This document shows positions 1 to 6,899 of a DNA stretch of 22,201 nt, one piece after another. Source of the stretch: Desulfurivibrio alkaliphilus (GTDB lineage: Bacteria > Desulfobacterota > Desulfobulbia > Desulfobulbales > Desulfurivibrionaceae); NCBI GenBank assembly GCA_011048585.1, contig DSDS01000150.1, positions 1-22,201 of the forward strand, in the 5' to 3' direction. Each line of letters opens with the position of its first letter. Within the stretch, counting starts at the first letter, position 1. The notes beneath the pieces are model-generated. The model was not told the origin of the DNA. It made no database searches and saw nothing but the letters and a program-made list of their open reading frames with translations. Both the position numbers and the translations under genes were made by a program.

Positions 1-181
1 GGGGGCAGTTGGGGCAGCGATCCTGGGCCAGTCTGGTCCAGTCGGGCGGCGGCAAGTCGTCCCGCAGCAGAGTAATCGTGCGGGAGTCGAAACGCGGGTC
101 CAGAGCCACCGAGGCGTTGGCGGCCAGGGTGAAACGGTAGCTGATCTGGAACTGGGAGGTGGTGACCATGCCGGCTATCAT
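1..181 (-). CDS. Hypothetical protein, N-terminal part only (cut by window edge)
   Basis: An open frame runs on the minus strand off the left end of the window. From the ATG at 169-167 it gives about 56 residues. An in-frame ATG at 181-179 adds four residues, and neither start has a convincing ribosome binding site. The N-terminus has no signal peptide; it contains a YRFTL stretch, a DPRFDSRTITLL stretch, then a tryptophan and a C-P-N-C-P motif at the cut edge. The overall look resembles small uncharacterised deltaproteobacterial proteins ending their first domain with a Cys-Pro-x-Cys-Pro element, possibly a metal site, but I cannot name the family with certainty. Its start lies only about 18 to 30 bases from the start of the divergent phospholipase-D-like gene, so the promoters of each must lie inside the other gene. 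Real-gene status rests on frame openness, codon bias and the motif. Confidence 0.55.
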   Translation of the reverse strand, partial: MIAGMVTTSQFQISYRFTLAANASVALDPRFDSRTITLLRDDLPPPDWTRLAQDRCPNCP

Positions 182-199
182 ACCTGAAAGGGGCGGTCG

Positions 200-1690
200 A
201 TGAAAGCATTGTTGATAGTGCTGCTGCTGGTCTGGTTTTTGGGGGTGATTTACGGCCTCTGCAAGGCCCTGCCCCCGGGGATCTCCATCACCGGCCCCTG
301 GCGGGATGGCGAAGGGCTGACTTTTCTCCATGACCTCAGCTATGAGCTGGACGGTCGCCGGGTCCAGGAGGAACGGATAGTGGCGGCGATGCTGGCCGAA
401 ATTGCCCGGGCCGAGCAGTTTGTCGTGGTCGATATGTTTCTTTTCAACCGTTGGGGGGCGGAATGGGACGGGGGCGACGGCCTGGCCCCAACCCGCTCCT
501 CCCCGGTGGAGCGGGTTACCGAGGCCCTGGTGGCCGCCCGGCAAGCCCGGCCCCGGTTGGCGGTGATGTTTGTCACCGATGAAGTCAATACCGGTTACGG
601 CTCCTATCCCGAGCCCCACCTGGCCCGCCTGGCCGCCCGTGGGGTCGAGGTGGTGGTCACCGACCTGAGCCGATTGCGCGATTCCAACCCCATCTATTCC
701 GGGCTCTGGCGCTCCCTGCTGCAGTGGTGGCGTCCGGTGGAGGGTCGGGGCCGGTTGCCCAACCCCATGGCCCCCGAGGCTCCGGCCATGGGCCTGGCTT
801 CCTGGCTTAAACTGCTCAACTTCAAGGCCAATCACCGCAAACTGCTGCTCACCGAGAAGGCGGCCCTGGTCGGTTCGGGCAATATCCACGATGCCTCCGC
901 CCGGCACAGCAATATCGCTTTTCTGGCCTCCGGGGAGATTGTCGGCGATCTGCTGGCCGGCGAACTGGCGGTGGCACGGTTTTCCGGGCACGATTCCCCG
1001 GCATCGGCAATGGTGGCGGCGGGGCCGCCCGGTGGTGGCCGGTTCCGGGGTGACGGGAGCGGGGCGGTGGCGCCCGGGGAGGTCGGCGGGGAGATGGGAG
1101 GAACCAGGGTCAGGGTGCTTAGTGAAGGGGCGATCGGGCAGCAGTTGCTGGCCGCCCTTCAGGCGACCCGGCCGGGGGACCTGATCTGGATGGGGCAATT
1201 TTACCTGACCGATCGCCGGGTCATGGCCGCCCTGGTGGCCGCCGTCCGCCGGGGGGTCGAGGTCCGCCTGATTCTCGACCCCAGCCGCGACGCCTTCGGT
1301 CGAGATAAACGGGGAATTCCCAACCGCCAGAGCGCGGCCCGCCTTAAGGCCGCCACCGATGATCGCCTGCGGATTCGCTGGTATGACACCCGGGGAGAGC
1401 AGTTTCATGTCAAGCTGACCATGGTGCAACGGGGGGATCGGGTGGTGATTATCGGCGGCTCGGCCAACCTCACCCGGCGGAACCTGGCCGACTACAATCT
1501 GGAGACCTGCCTTGAGATCCAAGCCGGAGTGGAGGCGGCGGTCTCGGTGGCGGTGGCCGACTTCTTTCACCGCCTATGGGAAAATCGGGCCGGTGAATAT
1601 ACCCTCGACTATTCAGCTTTTGCCGAAAAATCAGCGGGTAAGGCGGCCTTGGCGGCCTGGCAGGAGTTGAGCGGCATGGGGACCTTCTGA
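200..1690 (+). CDS. Membrane-anchored phospholipase D-like (HKD family) protein
   Basis: This 496-residue protein of the phospholipase D/cardiolipin synthase superfamily has two HKD half-sites. The first is H212-R-K214 followed by a G-S-G-N at 225-228. The second is H403-V-K405 followed by G-G-S-A-N at 419-423. The usual Asp of HxKx4D is Glu219 in the first copy and Gln410 in the second, so the motifs are partly degenerate, but the catalytic His and Lys remain. Residues 4-20 form an N-terminal hydrophobic segment, probably an uncleaved anchor that places the enzyme at the membrane. A Gly-rich low-complexity linker (about 275-300) joins the two halves. The start follows an AAAGGGG ribosome site. 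The stop overlaps the next start by one base, so it is translationally coupled to a histidine kinase. Substrate is unknown: cardiolipin synthesis, phosphodiester cleavage or a lipid-sensing role are all possible. Confidence 0.88.
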   Translation: MKALLIVLLLVWFLGVIYGLCKALPPGISITGPWRDGEGLTFLHDLSYELDGRRVQEERIVAAMLAEIARAEQFVVVDMFLFNRWGAEWDGGDGLAPTRSSPVERVTEALVAARQARPRLAVMFVTDEVNTGYGSYPEPHLARLAARGVEVVVTDLSRLRDSNPIYSGLWRSLLQWWRPVEGRGRLPNPMAPEAPAMGLASWLKLLNFKANHRKLLLTEKAALVGSGNIHDASARHSNIAFLASGEIVGDLLAGELAVARFSGHDSPASAMVAAGPPGGGRFRGDGSGAVAPGEVGGEMGGTRVRVLSEGAIGQQLLAALQATRPGDLIWMGQFYLTDRRVMAALVAAVRRGVEVRLILDPSRDAFGRDKRGIPNRQSAARLKAATDDRLRIRWYDTRGEQFHVKLTMVQRGDRVVIIGGSANLTRRNLADYNLETCLEIQAGVEAAVSVAVADFFHRLWENRAGEYTLDYSAFAEKSAGKAALAAWQELSGMGTF

Positions 1691-3270
1691 TGAGCTGGAT
1701 CTATCCAGCCCTGCTGGGAGCGGCCGTGGCGGCGCTGGTGACCACCTTTTTCTGCCTGAAAAGGGAGCGGAGGCGGCTGCGGCGGCGGACGGAGGCGGCC
1801 CTTTACCGCCAGCTTGAGGAGTTTTTCGCTATTTTTCAGGCCGTTGAGGGCGGAGCCTACGTTGCCGACATGGAGAGCCATGAGATTCTGGCCATCACCG
1901 GCCGGAATCAGGAGCTGTTCGGCTCGAACCTGGTGGGCAGCAAGTGCTACGAACGGGCCGGTCTGGGGGGTGGGCGGGGCCCCTGTCTCTTCTGCTCCAA
2001 CCGGATCCTGGTCAATCCCGACGGCACTCCGGCCCGGCCGGTGGTCCGCGAATTCCGCAACCCCGCCGACAACCACTGGTACCTCTGCATCGACCGGGCC
2101 ATCCACTGGCCCGACGGGCGCCTGGTCCGCCTGGAGATTGCCATCAATATCACGGCCCGTAAGCAGGCCGAGGAAAATCTACGGCGCAGTGAACATAACT
2201 TCCGGGAGTTGGTTGAGAACTCCCTGGTGGGGATCCTCCTGGTCCAGGATGGGGAGATCGTCTACCAGAATCCCGAGCAGCGCCGCCTGCTGGGCAATAT
2301 GCCCAACTCGCTGCTGCTCAAGGATTTCACCGCCATCCACCCCGAAGACCTGGCCAAGGTCCGGGAGAGTTACCGGAAGATCAACAGCGGAGTGGTCGCC
2401 CAAGCTGATCTGGAATTTCGCCTTTACAGCGGTGGGCGACGGCGGGAGGGTGAACTGGTCTGGGTTTATTGCCGGGCCCGGCCCATCGATTTTCAGGGGC
2501 GCAAGACCATGCTGATCAGCATGGTGGATATCAGCCAGGCCAAGGAGTTGGAGCGCCTGGTACGGGTACAGGACAAGATGTCTTCCCTGGGAAGGGTGGC
2601 CGCCGGGATGGCCCACGAGATCCGCAATCCCCTCTCGGGGATCAATATCTACCTGGGCACCCTTCAGCGGATGTACGACCGTCCTGAAATGCGGGCCCGG
2701 GTGGAGGAGATTTTTCAACGGCTGATGGCGGCTTCCGCCAAGATCGAGGCGGTGATCCAGCGGGTGATCGACTTTGCCAAGCCCGGCCAACTGCAGGTCC
2801 GGGCGCTTGATCCCAACCAGCCGGTGGCGGCGGCCCTGGAGCTGGCCACGGTAATCCTGGAGCGGCACGGCATTGTGCCGGAGCTGGAAGCGGCGGCCGA
2901 GTTGCCCCTCTGCCGGATCGATCGCCAGCAGATCGAACAGGTGCTGCTCAACCTGCTGACCAACAGCGCCGAGGCGATGGAGCAACTGCCCCCGGGGGCC
3001 CGACGCCTCCTGCGGGTGCGGACCCTGATGGCGGAGGGTATGGTCGAGATCCGGGTGGATGACAGCGGCCCCGGTATTCCGGCCGGGGTCCGGGAGCGGA
3101 TCTTAGATCCCTTTTACACCACCAAGGGCGACGGGACCGGGATCGGGCTCAATATCAGTCATCGGATCATCAGCGATCACGGGGGTCGTTTGGAGGTGGC
3201 AAAGAGTGATCTGGGCGGGGCCCGTTTTCGGGTTATGCTGCCGCCGGAGAGTGGGATGAGAAAAACGTGA
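1690..3270 (+). CDS. PAS-PAS sensor histidine kinase with Cys-rich first PAS
   Basis: This 526-residue sensor kinase has an N-terminal membrane segment (about 5-22), a basic/coiled stretch, PAS 1 (about 45-155), PAS 2 (about 168-282), a HisKA dimerisation domain with the phospho-acceptor H309 in the MAHEIRNPLSG box, and a HATPase domain. The ATP-binding boxes are all visible: N-box around N425, G1 as DDSGPGIP (457-464), F-box DPFYTTK (473-479) and G2 as GTGIGL (482-487). It should therefore be catalytically competent. PAS 1 carries a cysteine set, C86 and C99-x-x-C102, a recurring pattern in anaerobe PAS domains that could bind metal or sense redox state. The first codon overlaps the stop of the phospholipase-D-like gene, and a receiver protein follows, so the three probably form one signalling operon. 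With no large periplasmic domain, sensing is probably cytoplasmic. Confidence 0.93.
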   Translation: MSWIYPALLGAAVAALVTTFFCLKRERRRLRRRTEAALYRQLEEFFAIFQAVEGGAYVADMESHEILAITGRNQELFGSNLVGSKCYERAGLGGGRGPCLFCSNRILVNPDGTPARPVVREFRNPADNHWYLCIDRAIHWPDGRLVRLEIAINITARKQAEENLRRSEHNFRELVENSLVGILLVQDGEIVYQNPEQRRLLGNMPNSLLLKDFTAIHPEDLAKVRESYRKINSGVVAQADLEFRLYSGGRRREGELVWVYCRARPIDFQGRKTMLISMVDISQAKELERLVRVQDKMSSLGRVAAGMAHEIRNPLSGINIYLGTLQRMYDRPEMRARVEEIFQRLMAASAKIEAVIQRVIDFAKPGQLQVRALDPNQPVAAALELATVILERHGIVPELEAAAELPLCRIDRQQIEQVLLNLLTNSAEAMEQLPPGARRLLRVRTLMAEGMVEIRVDDSGPGIPAGVRERILDPFYTTKGDGTGIGLNISHRIISDHGGRLEVAKSDLGGARFRVMLPPESGMRKT

Positions 3271-3353
3271 CAACCGGGCGAGGTTGTGGGAAAATGGCGC
3301 TGAAAGGGGTTGTTGCGGAGCGGTTAGCGGGTAAAAAGCGGGAGGTTGCCGGG

Positions 3354-3779
3354 ATGATTGCCGAGAAAAGCACCTTGTTTGAGGAACTGCGCCACCTTAA
3401 TCTCCTCCTGGTCGAGGACGATGAGCTGTTGCGCAACTCGCTGGAGCTTTTTTTTGAAAACGAGGGCTGCCGGCTCCTGGCCCGGGGAAGCGCCGAGGAG
3501 GGTTTGAGTGTTCTGCGGCAGCAGCCCTTTGATGTGGTGATCACCGATTTCCGCCTGCCGGGGATGAATGGCCTGGATTTTCTGCGCGCCCTGCAGGAGT
3601 TGCAGCCCGACGCCCAGAAGATCCTGCTTACCGCCTATATGAATGAAAACGTGCTGGCCGAGGCCTTTCGGCTCGGGGTACACGAGTTTATCGAGAAGCC
3701 GCTGTCCACCGACGATGTCGAGGACGCCCTGGTGCGGATTCTCAACCGCCGGGGCGGGGCGGGGAAGATTTGCCAATAG
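3354..3779 (+). CDS. Stand-alone response regulator receiver protein
   Basis: This CheY-like receiver has no output domain, about 141 residues. The acidic pair E21-D22-D23, phospho-acceptor D65 (in VVITDFRLPG), T93 (in ILLTAY) and K115 (in FIEKPL) are all present, so it should accept phosphate. The frame is open from a GTG at 3267, overlapping the kinase stop, but I prefer the ATG at 3354. It follows a GGGAGG ribosome site at a good distance, and the receiver fold begins shortly after it. The gene sits directly downstream of the PAS kinase and is its probable partner. Without an effector domain the output is likely protein-protein contact or a phosphorelay step. The upstream start would add 29 residues of no recognisable domain. 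Confidence 0.9.
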   Translation: MIAEKSTLFEELRHLNLLLVEDDELLRNSLELFFENEGCRLLARGSAEEGLSVLRQQPFDVVITDFRLPGMNGLDFLRALQELQPDAQKILLTAYMNENVLAEAFRLGVHEFIEKPLSTDDVEDALVRILNRRGGAGKICQ

Positions 3780-3813
3780 TGGATAAGGGTGTGATTTACT
3801 GCTGATCTGTGCT

Positions 3814-3829
3814 ATATTGCTAGCAATAT
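3814..3829. repeat. Perfect 16-bp palindrome upstream of the FKBP gene
   Basis: The sequence ATATTGCTAGCAATAT is an exact inverted repeat. It lies in the 107-base gap between the receiver gene and the FKBP gene, about 58 bases before the FKBP start. It overlaps a TATATT that could serve as a -10 element, so it would suit an operator for a dimeric regulator. No matching regulator family is recognised. Confidence 0.5.
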
Positions 3830-3831
3830 CT

Positions 3832-3858
3832 CGGCCCGCCGGGTTTTCCGCCGGGCCG
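3832..3858 (+). terminator. GC-rich hairpin, weak terminator or leader stem
   Basis: CGGCCCG at 3832-3838 pairs with CGGGCCG at 3852-3858, with three further inner pairs after one mismatch. The following bases are TTAACTTT rather than a clean T run. It may end transcripts of the upstream signalling operon or form a stem in the FKBP leader. The FKBP ribosome site (AAGGAG) begins shortly after it. Confidence 0.35.
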
Positions 3859-3886
3859 TTAACTTTAGACCAAGGAGAATATTCCC

Positions 3887-4315
3887 ATGACCCAGGCAAA
3901 AACAGGTGACAAGGTTCAGATCCACTACACCGGCAAGCTGACCGACGGTACCGTCTTCGACTCCTCCCAGGACCGTGAGCCCCTCTCTTTCACCCTCGGC
4001 GGCGGCGAGGTGATTCCCGGATTTGACAAGGCGGTGGAAGGGATGAAGGTGGGGGAGGCCAAAAACGTTACCATCCCCGTGGACCAGGCCTACGGTCCCC
4101 GTCTCGACCAGCTGATTATCGAGATCCCCCGCAGTCAGGTGCCGCCGGATCTTAGCCCCGAAGTGGACCAGAATCTGCAGATGAGCGGCCCCAACGGAGA
4201 GATCGTGGTGGTCCGGGTGGTGGAAGTGGCCGCCGACTCCATCAAGCTGGACGCCAACCCCCCCCTGGCCGGCCAGGATCTCAATTTCGACATCGAGCTG
4301 GTGGCCATCGCCTAA
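3887..4315 (+). CDS. FKBP-type peptidyl-prolyl cis-trans isomerase, SlyD-like
   Basis: This 142-residue cytoplasmic prolyl isomerase/chaperone has no signal peptide. The N-terminal FKBP half contains the family signatures: VQIHYTGKL with DGTVFDSS (about 9-27), then GGGEVIPGFDKAVEGMKVGE (about 38-57) and AYGPR. Residues from about 70 to 122 match the insert-in-flap chaperone domain of SlyD-type FKBPs, and the chain returns to the FKBP fold at the C-terminus (LNFDIELVAIA). It lacks the long His/Cys-rich metal-binding tail of E. coli SlyD, so it resembles the short tail-less forms. The family speeds prolyl isomerisation during protein folding and holds unfolded chains. The start follows AAGGAG at a good distance. 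The gene stands alone and converges with the chemoreceptor gene 22 bases away. Confidence 0.93.
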   Translation: MTQAKTGDKVQIHYTGKLTDGTVFDSSQDREPLSFTLGGGEVIPGFDKAVEGMKVGEAKNVTIPVDQAYGPRLDQLIIEIPRSQVPPDLSPEVDQNLQMSGPNGEIVVVRVVEVAADSIKLDANPPLAGQDLNFDIELVAIA

Positions 4316-4337
4316 AAAGGCGGGGTTTGCTTCGGGG

Positions 4338-6257
4338 CTAATTCCGATCGTAGGTGAGCCGGGGCTGCCGGCCGCGATCTTTGCCCCGCTCCGCCCGCGT
4401 CATCTGCTCGGCGGCCTTAGCCCCGAAGACCAGTTTGCCCAGCTCGACCACCACCCTTTTCAATTCGTCGGATTGGGCGCTCAACTCCTCGGCTGCTGCG
4501 GCCGCCTCTTCGGCCGCCGCAGCCACCCTTTGGGTGGCGTCGGCGTTTTCGTTGGTAGCCTCGGTGATCTGCTGCACTCCCTTGGCTTGCTGGTCGGTGG
4601 CCTCGGTGATGGCGCTGTTTTTATCCCCGATGATGGTGGCGGTCTCGACGATGTCGTCGAAATCGCTGTTGACCCTCTTAAGGGAGCCGGCGCAGGAGGT
4701 TATCCGGGCCACGGTGGTGTCCAGCAGCTGCTGGATCTGATTGGCCTCCTGGGCGGTCTTCATCGCCAGGTTCTTGACTTCGTCGGCCACCACCGCGAAC
4801 CCCGCCCCCGCCTCACCGGCCCGGGCCGCTTCCACCGCCGCGTTGAGGGCCAGCAGGTTGGTCTGGAAGGCGATGGAATCGATGGTGGAGATGATCAGCC
4901 GGATCTGGCCGCTATCCTTTTCGATCTGGGTCATGTTCTCGGTCAACTCCGCCAGGGCCTTGAGTGACTGACCCGACTTTCTGATGTTTTCCCGCATCAA
5001 TACCTCCGAGCCTTTGGTGAGCTCCACGGTCTGGGCGCTCTGGCCGGCGATCTCCTCCAGGGCCGCCGAGGTTTCCTCGACGCCGCTGGCCTGTTCCGAG
5101 GCGGTATCCGACAGGGATTGACTGCTGGCCGAGATCTCGTTGGCGGCGGCGGCCACCTGGGTGGAGCTGCTGTCCACATCCCGGGCCGCCCTTTCCAGAA
5201 TCCGGGAGAGCCGGATGGTTAACGGCCAGGTCACCCCGATCCCGAAGGCCAGGCCGCCCATGATCACCGCAAGGACCCTGATTCTCAAGCCCCAGACCGT
5301 GGCCAGCAGGCCTTCGTCGGTGACCAGATTGGCCCGGGCGTGCTCGCGGGTACGGTGAAGAACGGCCTGCACCTCCTCCAGGGCAGTCAGGGTCTCCTGG
5401 GAGTAGGTGGCCTGGGCGGCCTGGTATCCTGTCAGGTTGCCGTCCAGCCAGGCCAGGGTGTCGTCCAGGGCGGCCAAGGTGGCCTGGGCGGCGGGGATGG
5501 TGCGGTCGTTGAGCAGGTTCATGGCGGTCTGTCGTTGCCCCTTGGTCAGCCACTGGTTGATTTCGTCCACGCTCTGGTGCAACTCGGCATGGGGGCGTTC
5601 CACCGCGTTCCAGAAAGCGGCCAGTTCCGGGCTCTGCCGGCGGCGGTCACTGAAATCATCGGAGTAGAGCCAGCGCCCCAGGCCGCAAAGGCGGGGGTCG
5701 GTCTCGACGTCAACGCTGGTAACCGCGGGATCAAGAAATACATCCTTGATGGTATTGACCCAGTTAAGGTGGGCGATCTTGATCTCGCGCAGGAAGTTGG
5801 TCAAATGGTGATCGGCGGGTCGAAACTGGTCGCCGATTTTGCTCGCCGTCTGGTGGAGGCGTTCATGGGGTTGTTCAAGCTCCCGTAGCAGGGGAGCCAG
5901 GCTGGGGAGCAGGGCTTCGGCCGCTTGCCGTCCCTCGCCGTAGAGCCAGCGCCCCAGGGCGCACTGGCGATGGTCGGTGGCCACGTTCAGCTGGGTGACC
6001 GAGTCGTCGGTGAAGAGGGTGGCCAGCTTATTGGCCCAGCCCAGGTGGTCCGCTTCCAGCTGGGCCAGGGTCGAGTCCAGCCGGTTGCTGGCCGCCATCT
6101 CGTGGGCATCCCGGGTGATGAAGTTGACGCCGATGAAGCTGGCCAGCCCGCTGAGGATCAGCAGGGCGATCATCGCCAGAAACCCCAGGGATATCTGTTG
6201 CTTGATCGTAAGGTTACCGATCAGTGGATTGACTATTCTGACTATGCCGTTCAACAT
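4338..6257 (-). CDS. Methyl-accepting chemotaxis protein with tandem CZB-like sensor modules
   Basis: This 639-residue chemoreceptor has TM1 at about 24-46, an extracytoplasmic region (about 47-325) and TM2 at about 327-347. A cytoplasmic signalling coiled coil follows, with the hairpin tip IAFQTNLLALNAAVEAARAG (462-481). The sensor region holds two copies of the chemoreceptor zinc-binding pattern: H71-x-x-W with C99 in CALGRWLY and H131/H135, then H163-x-x-W with C191 in CGLGRWLY and H223/H227. CZB modules are known to bind zinc through one Cys and three His, and both sets are complete here. TM2 leads almost directly into the coiled coil with no recognisable full HAMP domain. The C-terminus carries no CheR-docking pentapeptide; it ends in a basic tail. 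It lies 11 bases downstream of a STAS gene on the same strand, after a GAGG ribosome site. Confidence 0.94.
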   Translation of the reverse strand: MLNGIVRIVNPLIGNLTIKQQISLGFLAMIALLILSGLASFIGVNFITRDAHEMAASNRLDSTLAQLEADHLGWANKLATLFTDDSVTQLNVATDHRQCALGRWLYGEGRQAAEALLPSLAPLLRELEQPHERLHQTASKIGDQFRPADHHLTNFLREIKIAHLNWVNTIKDVFLDPAVTSVDVETDPRLCGLGRWLYSDDFSDRRRQSPELAAFWNAVERPHAELHQSVDEINQWLTKGQRQTAMNLLNDRTIPAAQATLAALDDTLAWLDGNLTGYQAAQATYSQETLTALEEVQAVLHRTREHARANLVTDEGLLATVWGLRIRVLAVIMGGLAFGIGVTWPLTIRLSRILERAARDVDSSSTQVAAAANEISASSQSLSDTASEQASGVEETSAALEEIAGQSAQTVELTKGSEVLMRENIRKSGQSLKALAELTENMTQIEKDSGQIRLIISTIDSIAFQTNLLALNAAVEAARAGEAGAGFAVVADEVKNLAMKTAQEANQIQQLLDTTVARITSCAGSLKRVNSDFDDIVETATIIGDKNSAITEATDQQAKGVQQITEATNENADATQRVAAAAEEAAAAAEELSAQSDELKRVVVELGKLVFGAKAAEQMTRAERGKDRGRQPRLTYDRN

Positions 6258-6268
6258 GGGGCGCCTCG

Positions 6269-6580
6269 TTACGGTTGTCGGGTCATGGTAAACAGGGTAT
6301 CCAGTTTCAATTCGCAGAACAGCTCATGGATGGGGCCGGGCAGATTGACCACGGCCAGTTTTGCCCCCTGGCTGGTCAACGCTTTGTAGAGCAGGAGGAT
6401 TTTGCCGATTCCCGAGCTGCCGATATGTTGAACCCGGCCGCAGTCGATCTCCACCTCCTTGAGCGTTGCCAGGGGTAATTGTTTGAAACAGCTTTTCAGC
6501 TCTTCAGCACCCTTCTCGTTCACGGTCCCCTGGATGGAGATACGAACCTTGTCGGCCTGCTGGCTGGTTTCGATCTGCAT
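6269..6580 (-). CDS. STAS-domain protein (anti-sigma factor antagonist-like)
   Basis: This 103-residue single-domain protein has the SpoIIAA/STAS fold pattern: an N-terminal beta strand pair ending IQGTV, an EIDCGRV strand, then HIGSSGIGKILLLY at about 52-65. Ser55/Ser56 sit where the phosphorylated Ser of anti-anti-sigma factors lies. The usual Asp before that Ser is absent (Gly54), so partner-switching by phosphorylation is plausible but not certain. A clear GAGGAG ribosome site precedes the ATG. The gene is first of a two-gene minus-strand unit with the chemoreceptor. STAS proteins next to chemoreceptors suggest a role in a chemosensory or partner-switching pathway rather than sigma control. 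No cognate kinase or phosphatase gene is in the window. Confidence 0.88.
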   Translation of the reverse strand: MQIETSQQADKVRISIQGTVNEKGAEELKSCFKQLPLATLKEVEIDCGRVQHIGSSGIGKILLLYKALTSQGAKLAVVNLPGPIHELFCELKLDTLFTMTRQP

Positions 6581-6673
6581 GGATGGCTACTCCTCGTCGG
6601 CCAAATGCTTTGATTCCAGGTGATTTCCCGGCTTGCGCTGCCCATATTGTCGCAGGTTGACAACCCTATCAGC

Positions 6674-6693
6674 ATACAATTAAATAATTGTAT
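6674..6693. promoter_or_regulatory. 20-bp inverted repeat, candidate operator for STAS/MCP genes
   Basis: ATACAATTA-AA-TAATTGTAT is a perfect 9-2-9 inverted repeat lying about 95 bases upstream of the STAS start on the minus strand. Its length and symmetry suit a dimeric helix-turn-helix regulator. A T run follows on the plus strand some bases later, but the stem is AT-only apart from one C-G pair, which argues against a terminator. The binding protein is unknown. Confidence 0.45.
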
Positions 6694-6759
6694 CGGTAAA
6701 GCATTTTTTTACGGTTTTACTGAATGTTGCCGGGGTCGTTTTGCTGCTGGCGGTTATTC

Positions 6760-6776
6760 TTGACGAAGATTGTCAA
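6760..6776. repeat. TTGAC-N7-GTCAA inverted repeat
   Basis: TTGACGAAGATTGTCAA has 5-bp arms separated by seven bases. Each arm resembles a -35 hexamer (TTGACG on plus, TTGACA on minus), but no good -10 element lies at 16-18 bases on either side. It may be a regulatory site or chance. Confidence 0.25.
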
Positions 6777-6899
6777 CTCGCGTTAGTTGTGGGACGGGCC
6801 GTTTTGTCCTGATGGATGGAAGAGATGGATGGTATGCTCAAGATGTGGCCGCAAAGTGCGAGCCCGGGCCGAAAGCGATTGGTTAAGAGGAGAGCGTCG

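Larger units (their letters stand above)
6581..6899. other. 319-base AT-rich divergent intergenic region
   Basis: No gene is supported here. The region separates the STAS/chemoreceptor unit (minus) from the SIMPL gene (plus) and is much more AT-rich than its surroundings around 6660-6720. It contains a 20-bp inverted repeat (6674-6693) and a TTGAC-N7-GTCAA repeat (6760-6776). On the minus strand, TTTACC followed 18 bases later by TATGCT is a weak promoter candidate that would place the 20-bp repeat in its spacer. An in-frame ATG at 6816 could extend the SIMPL protein but lacks a ribosome site. Confidence 0.5.

Noticed and set aside
3267..3353. GTG start of the receiver gene overlapping the kinase stop
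   Set aside because: The 29 added residues match no receiver sequence, and the ATG at 3354 has a good GGGAGG site. Translation from the GTG cannot be fully excluded.
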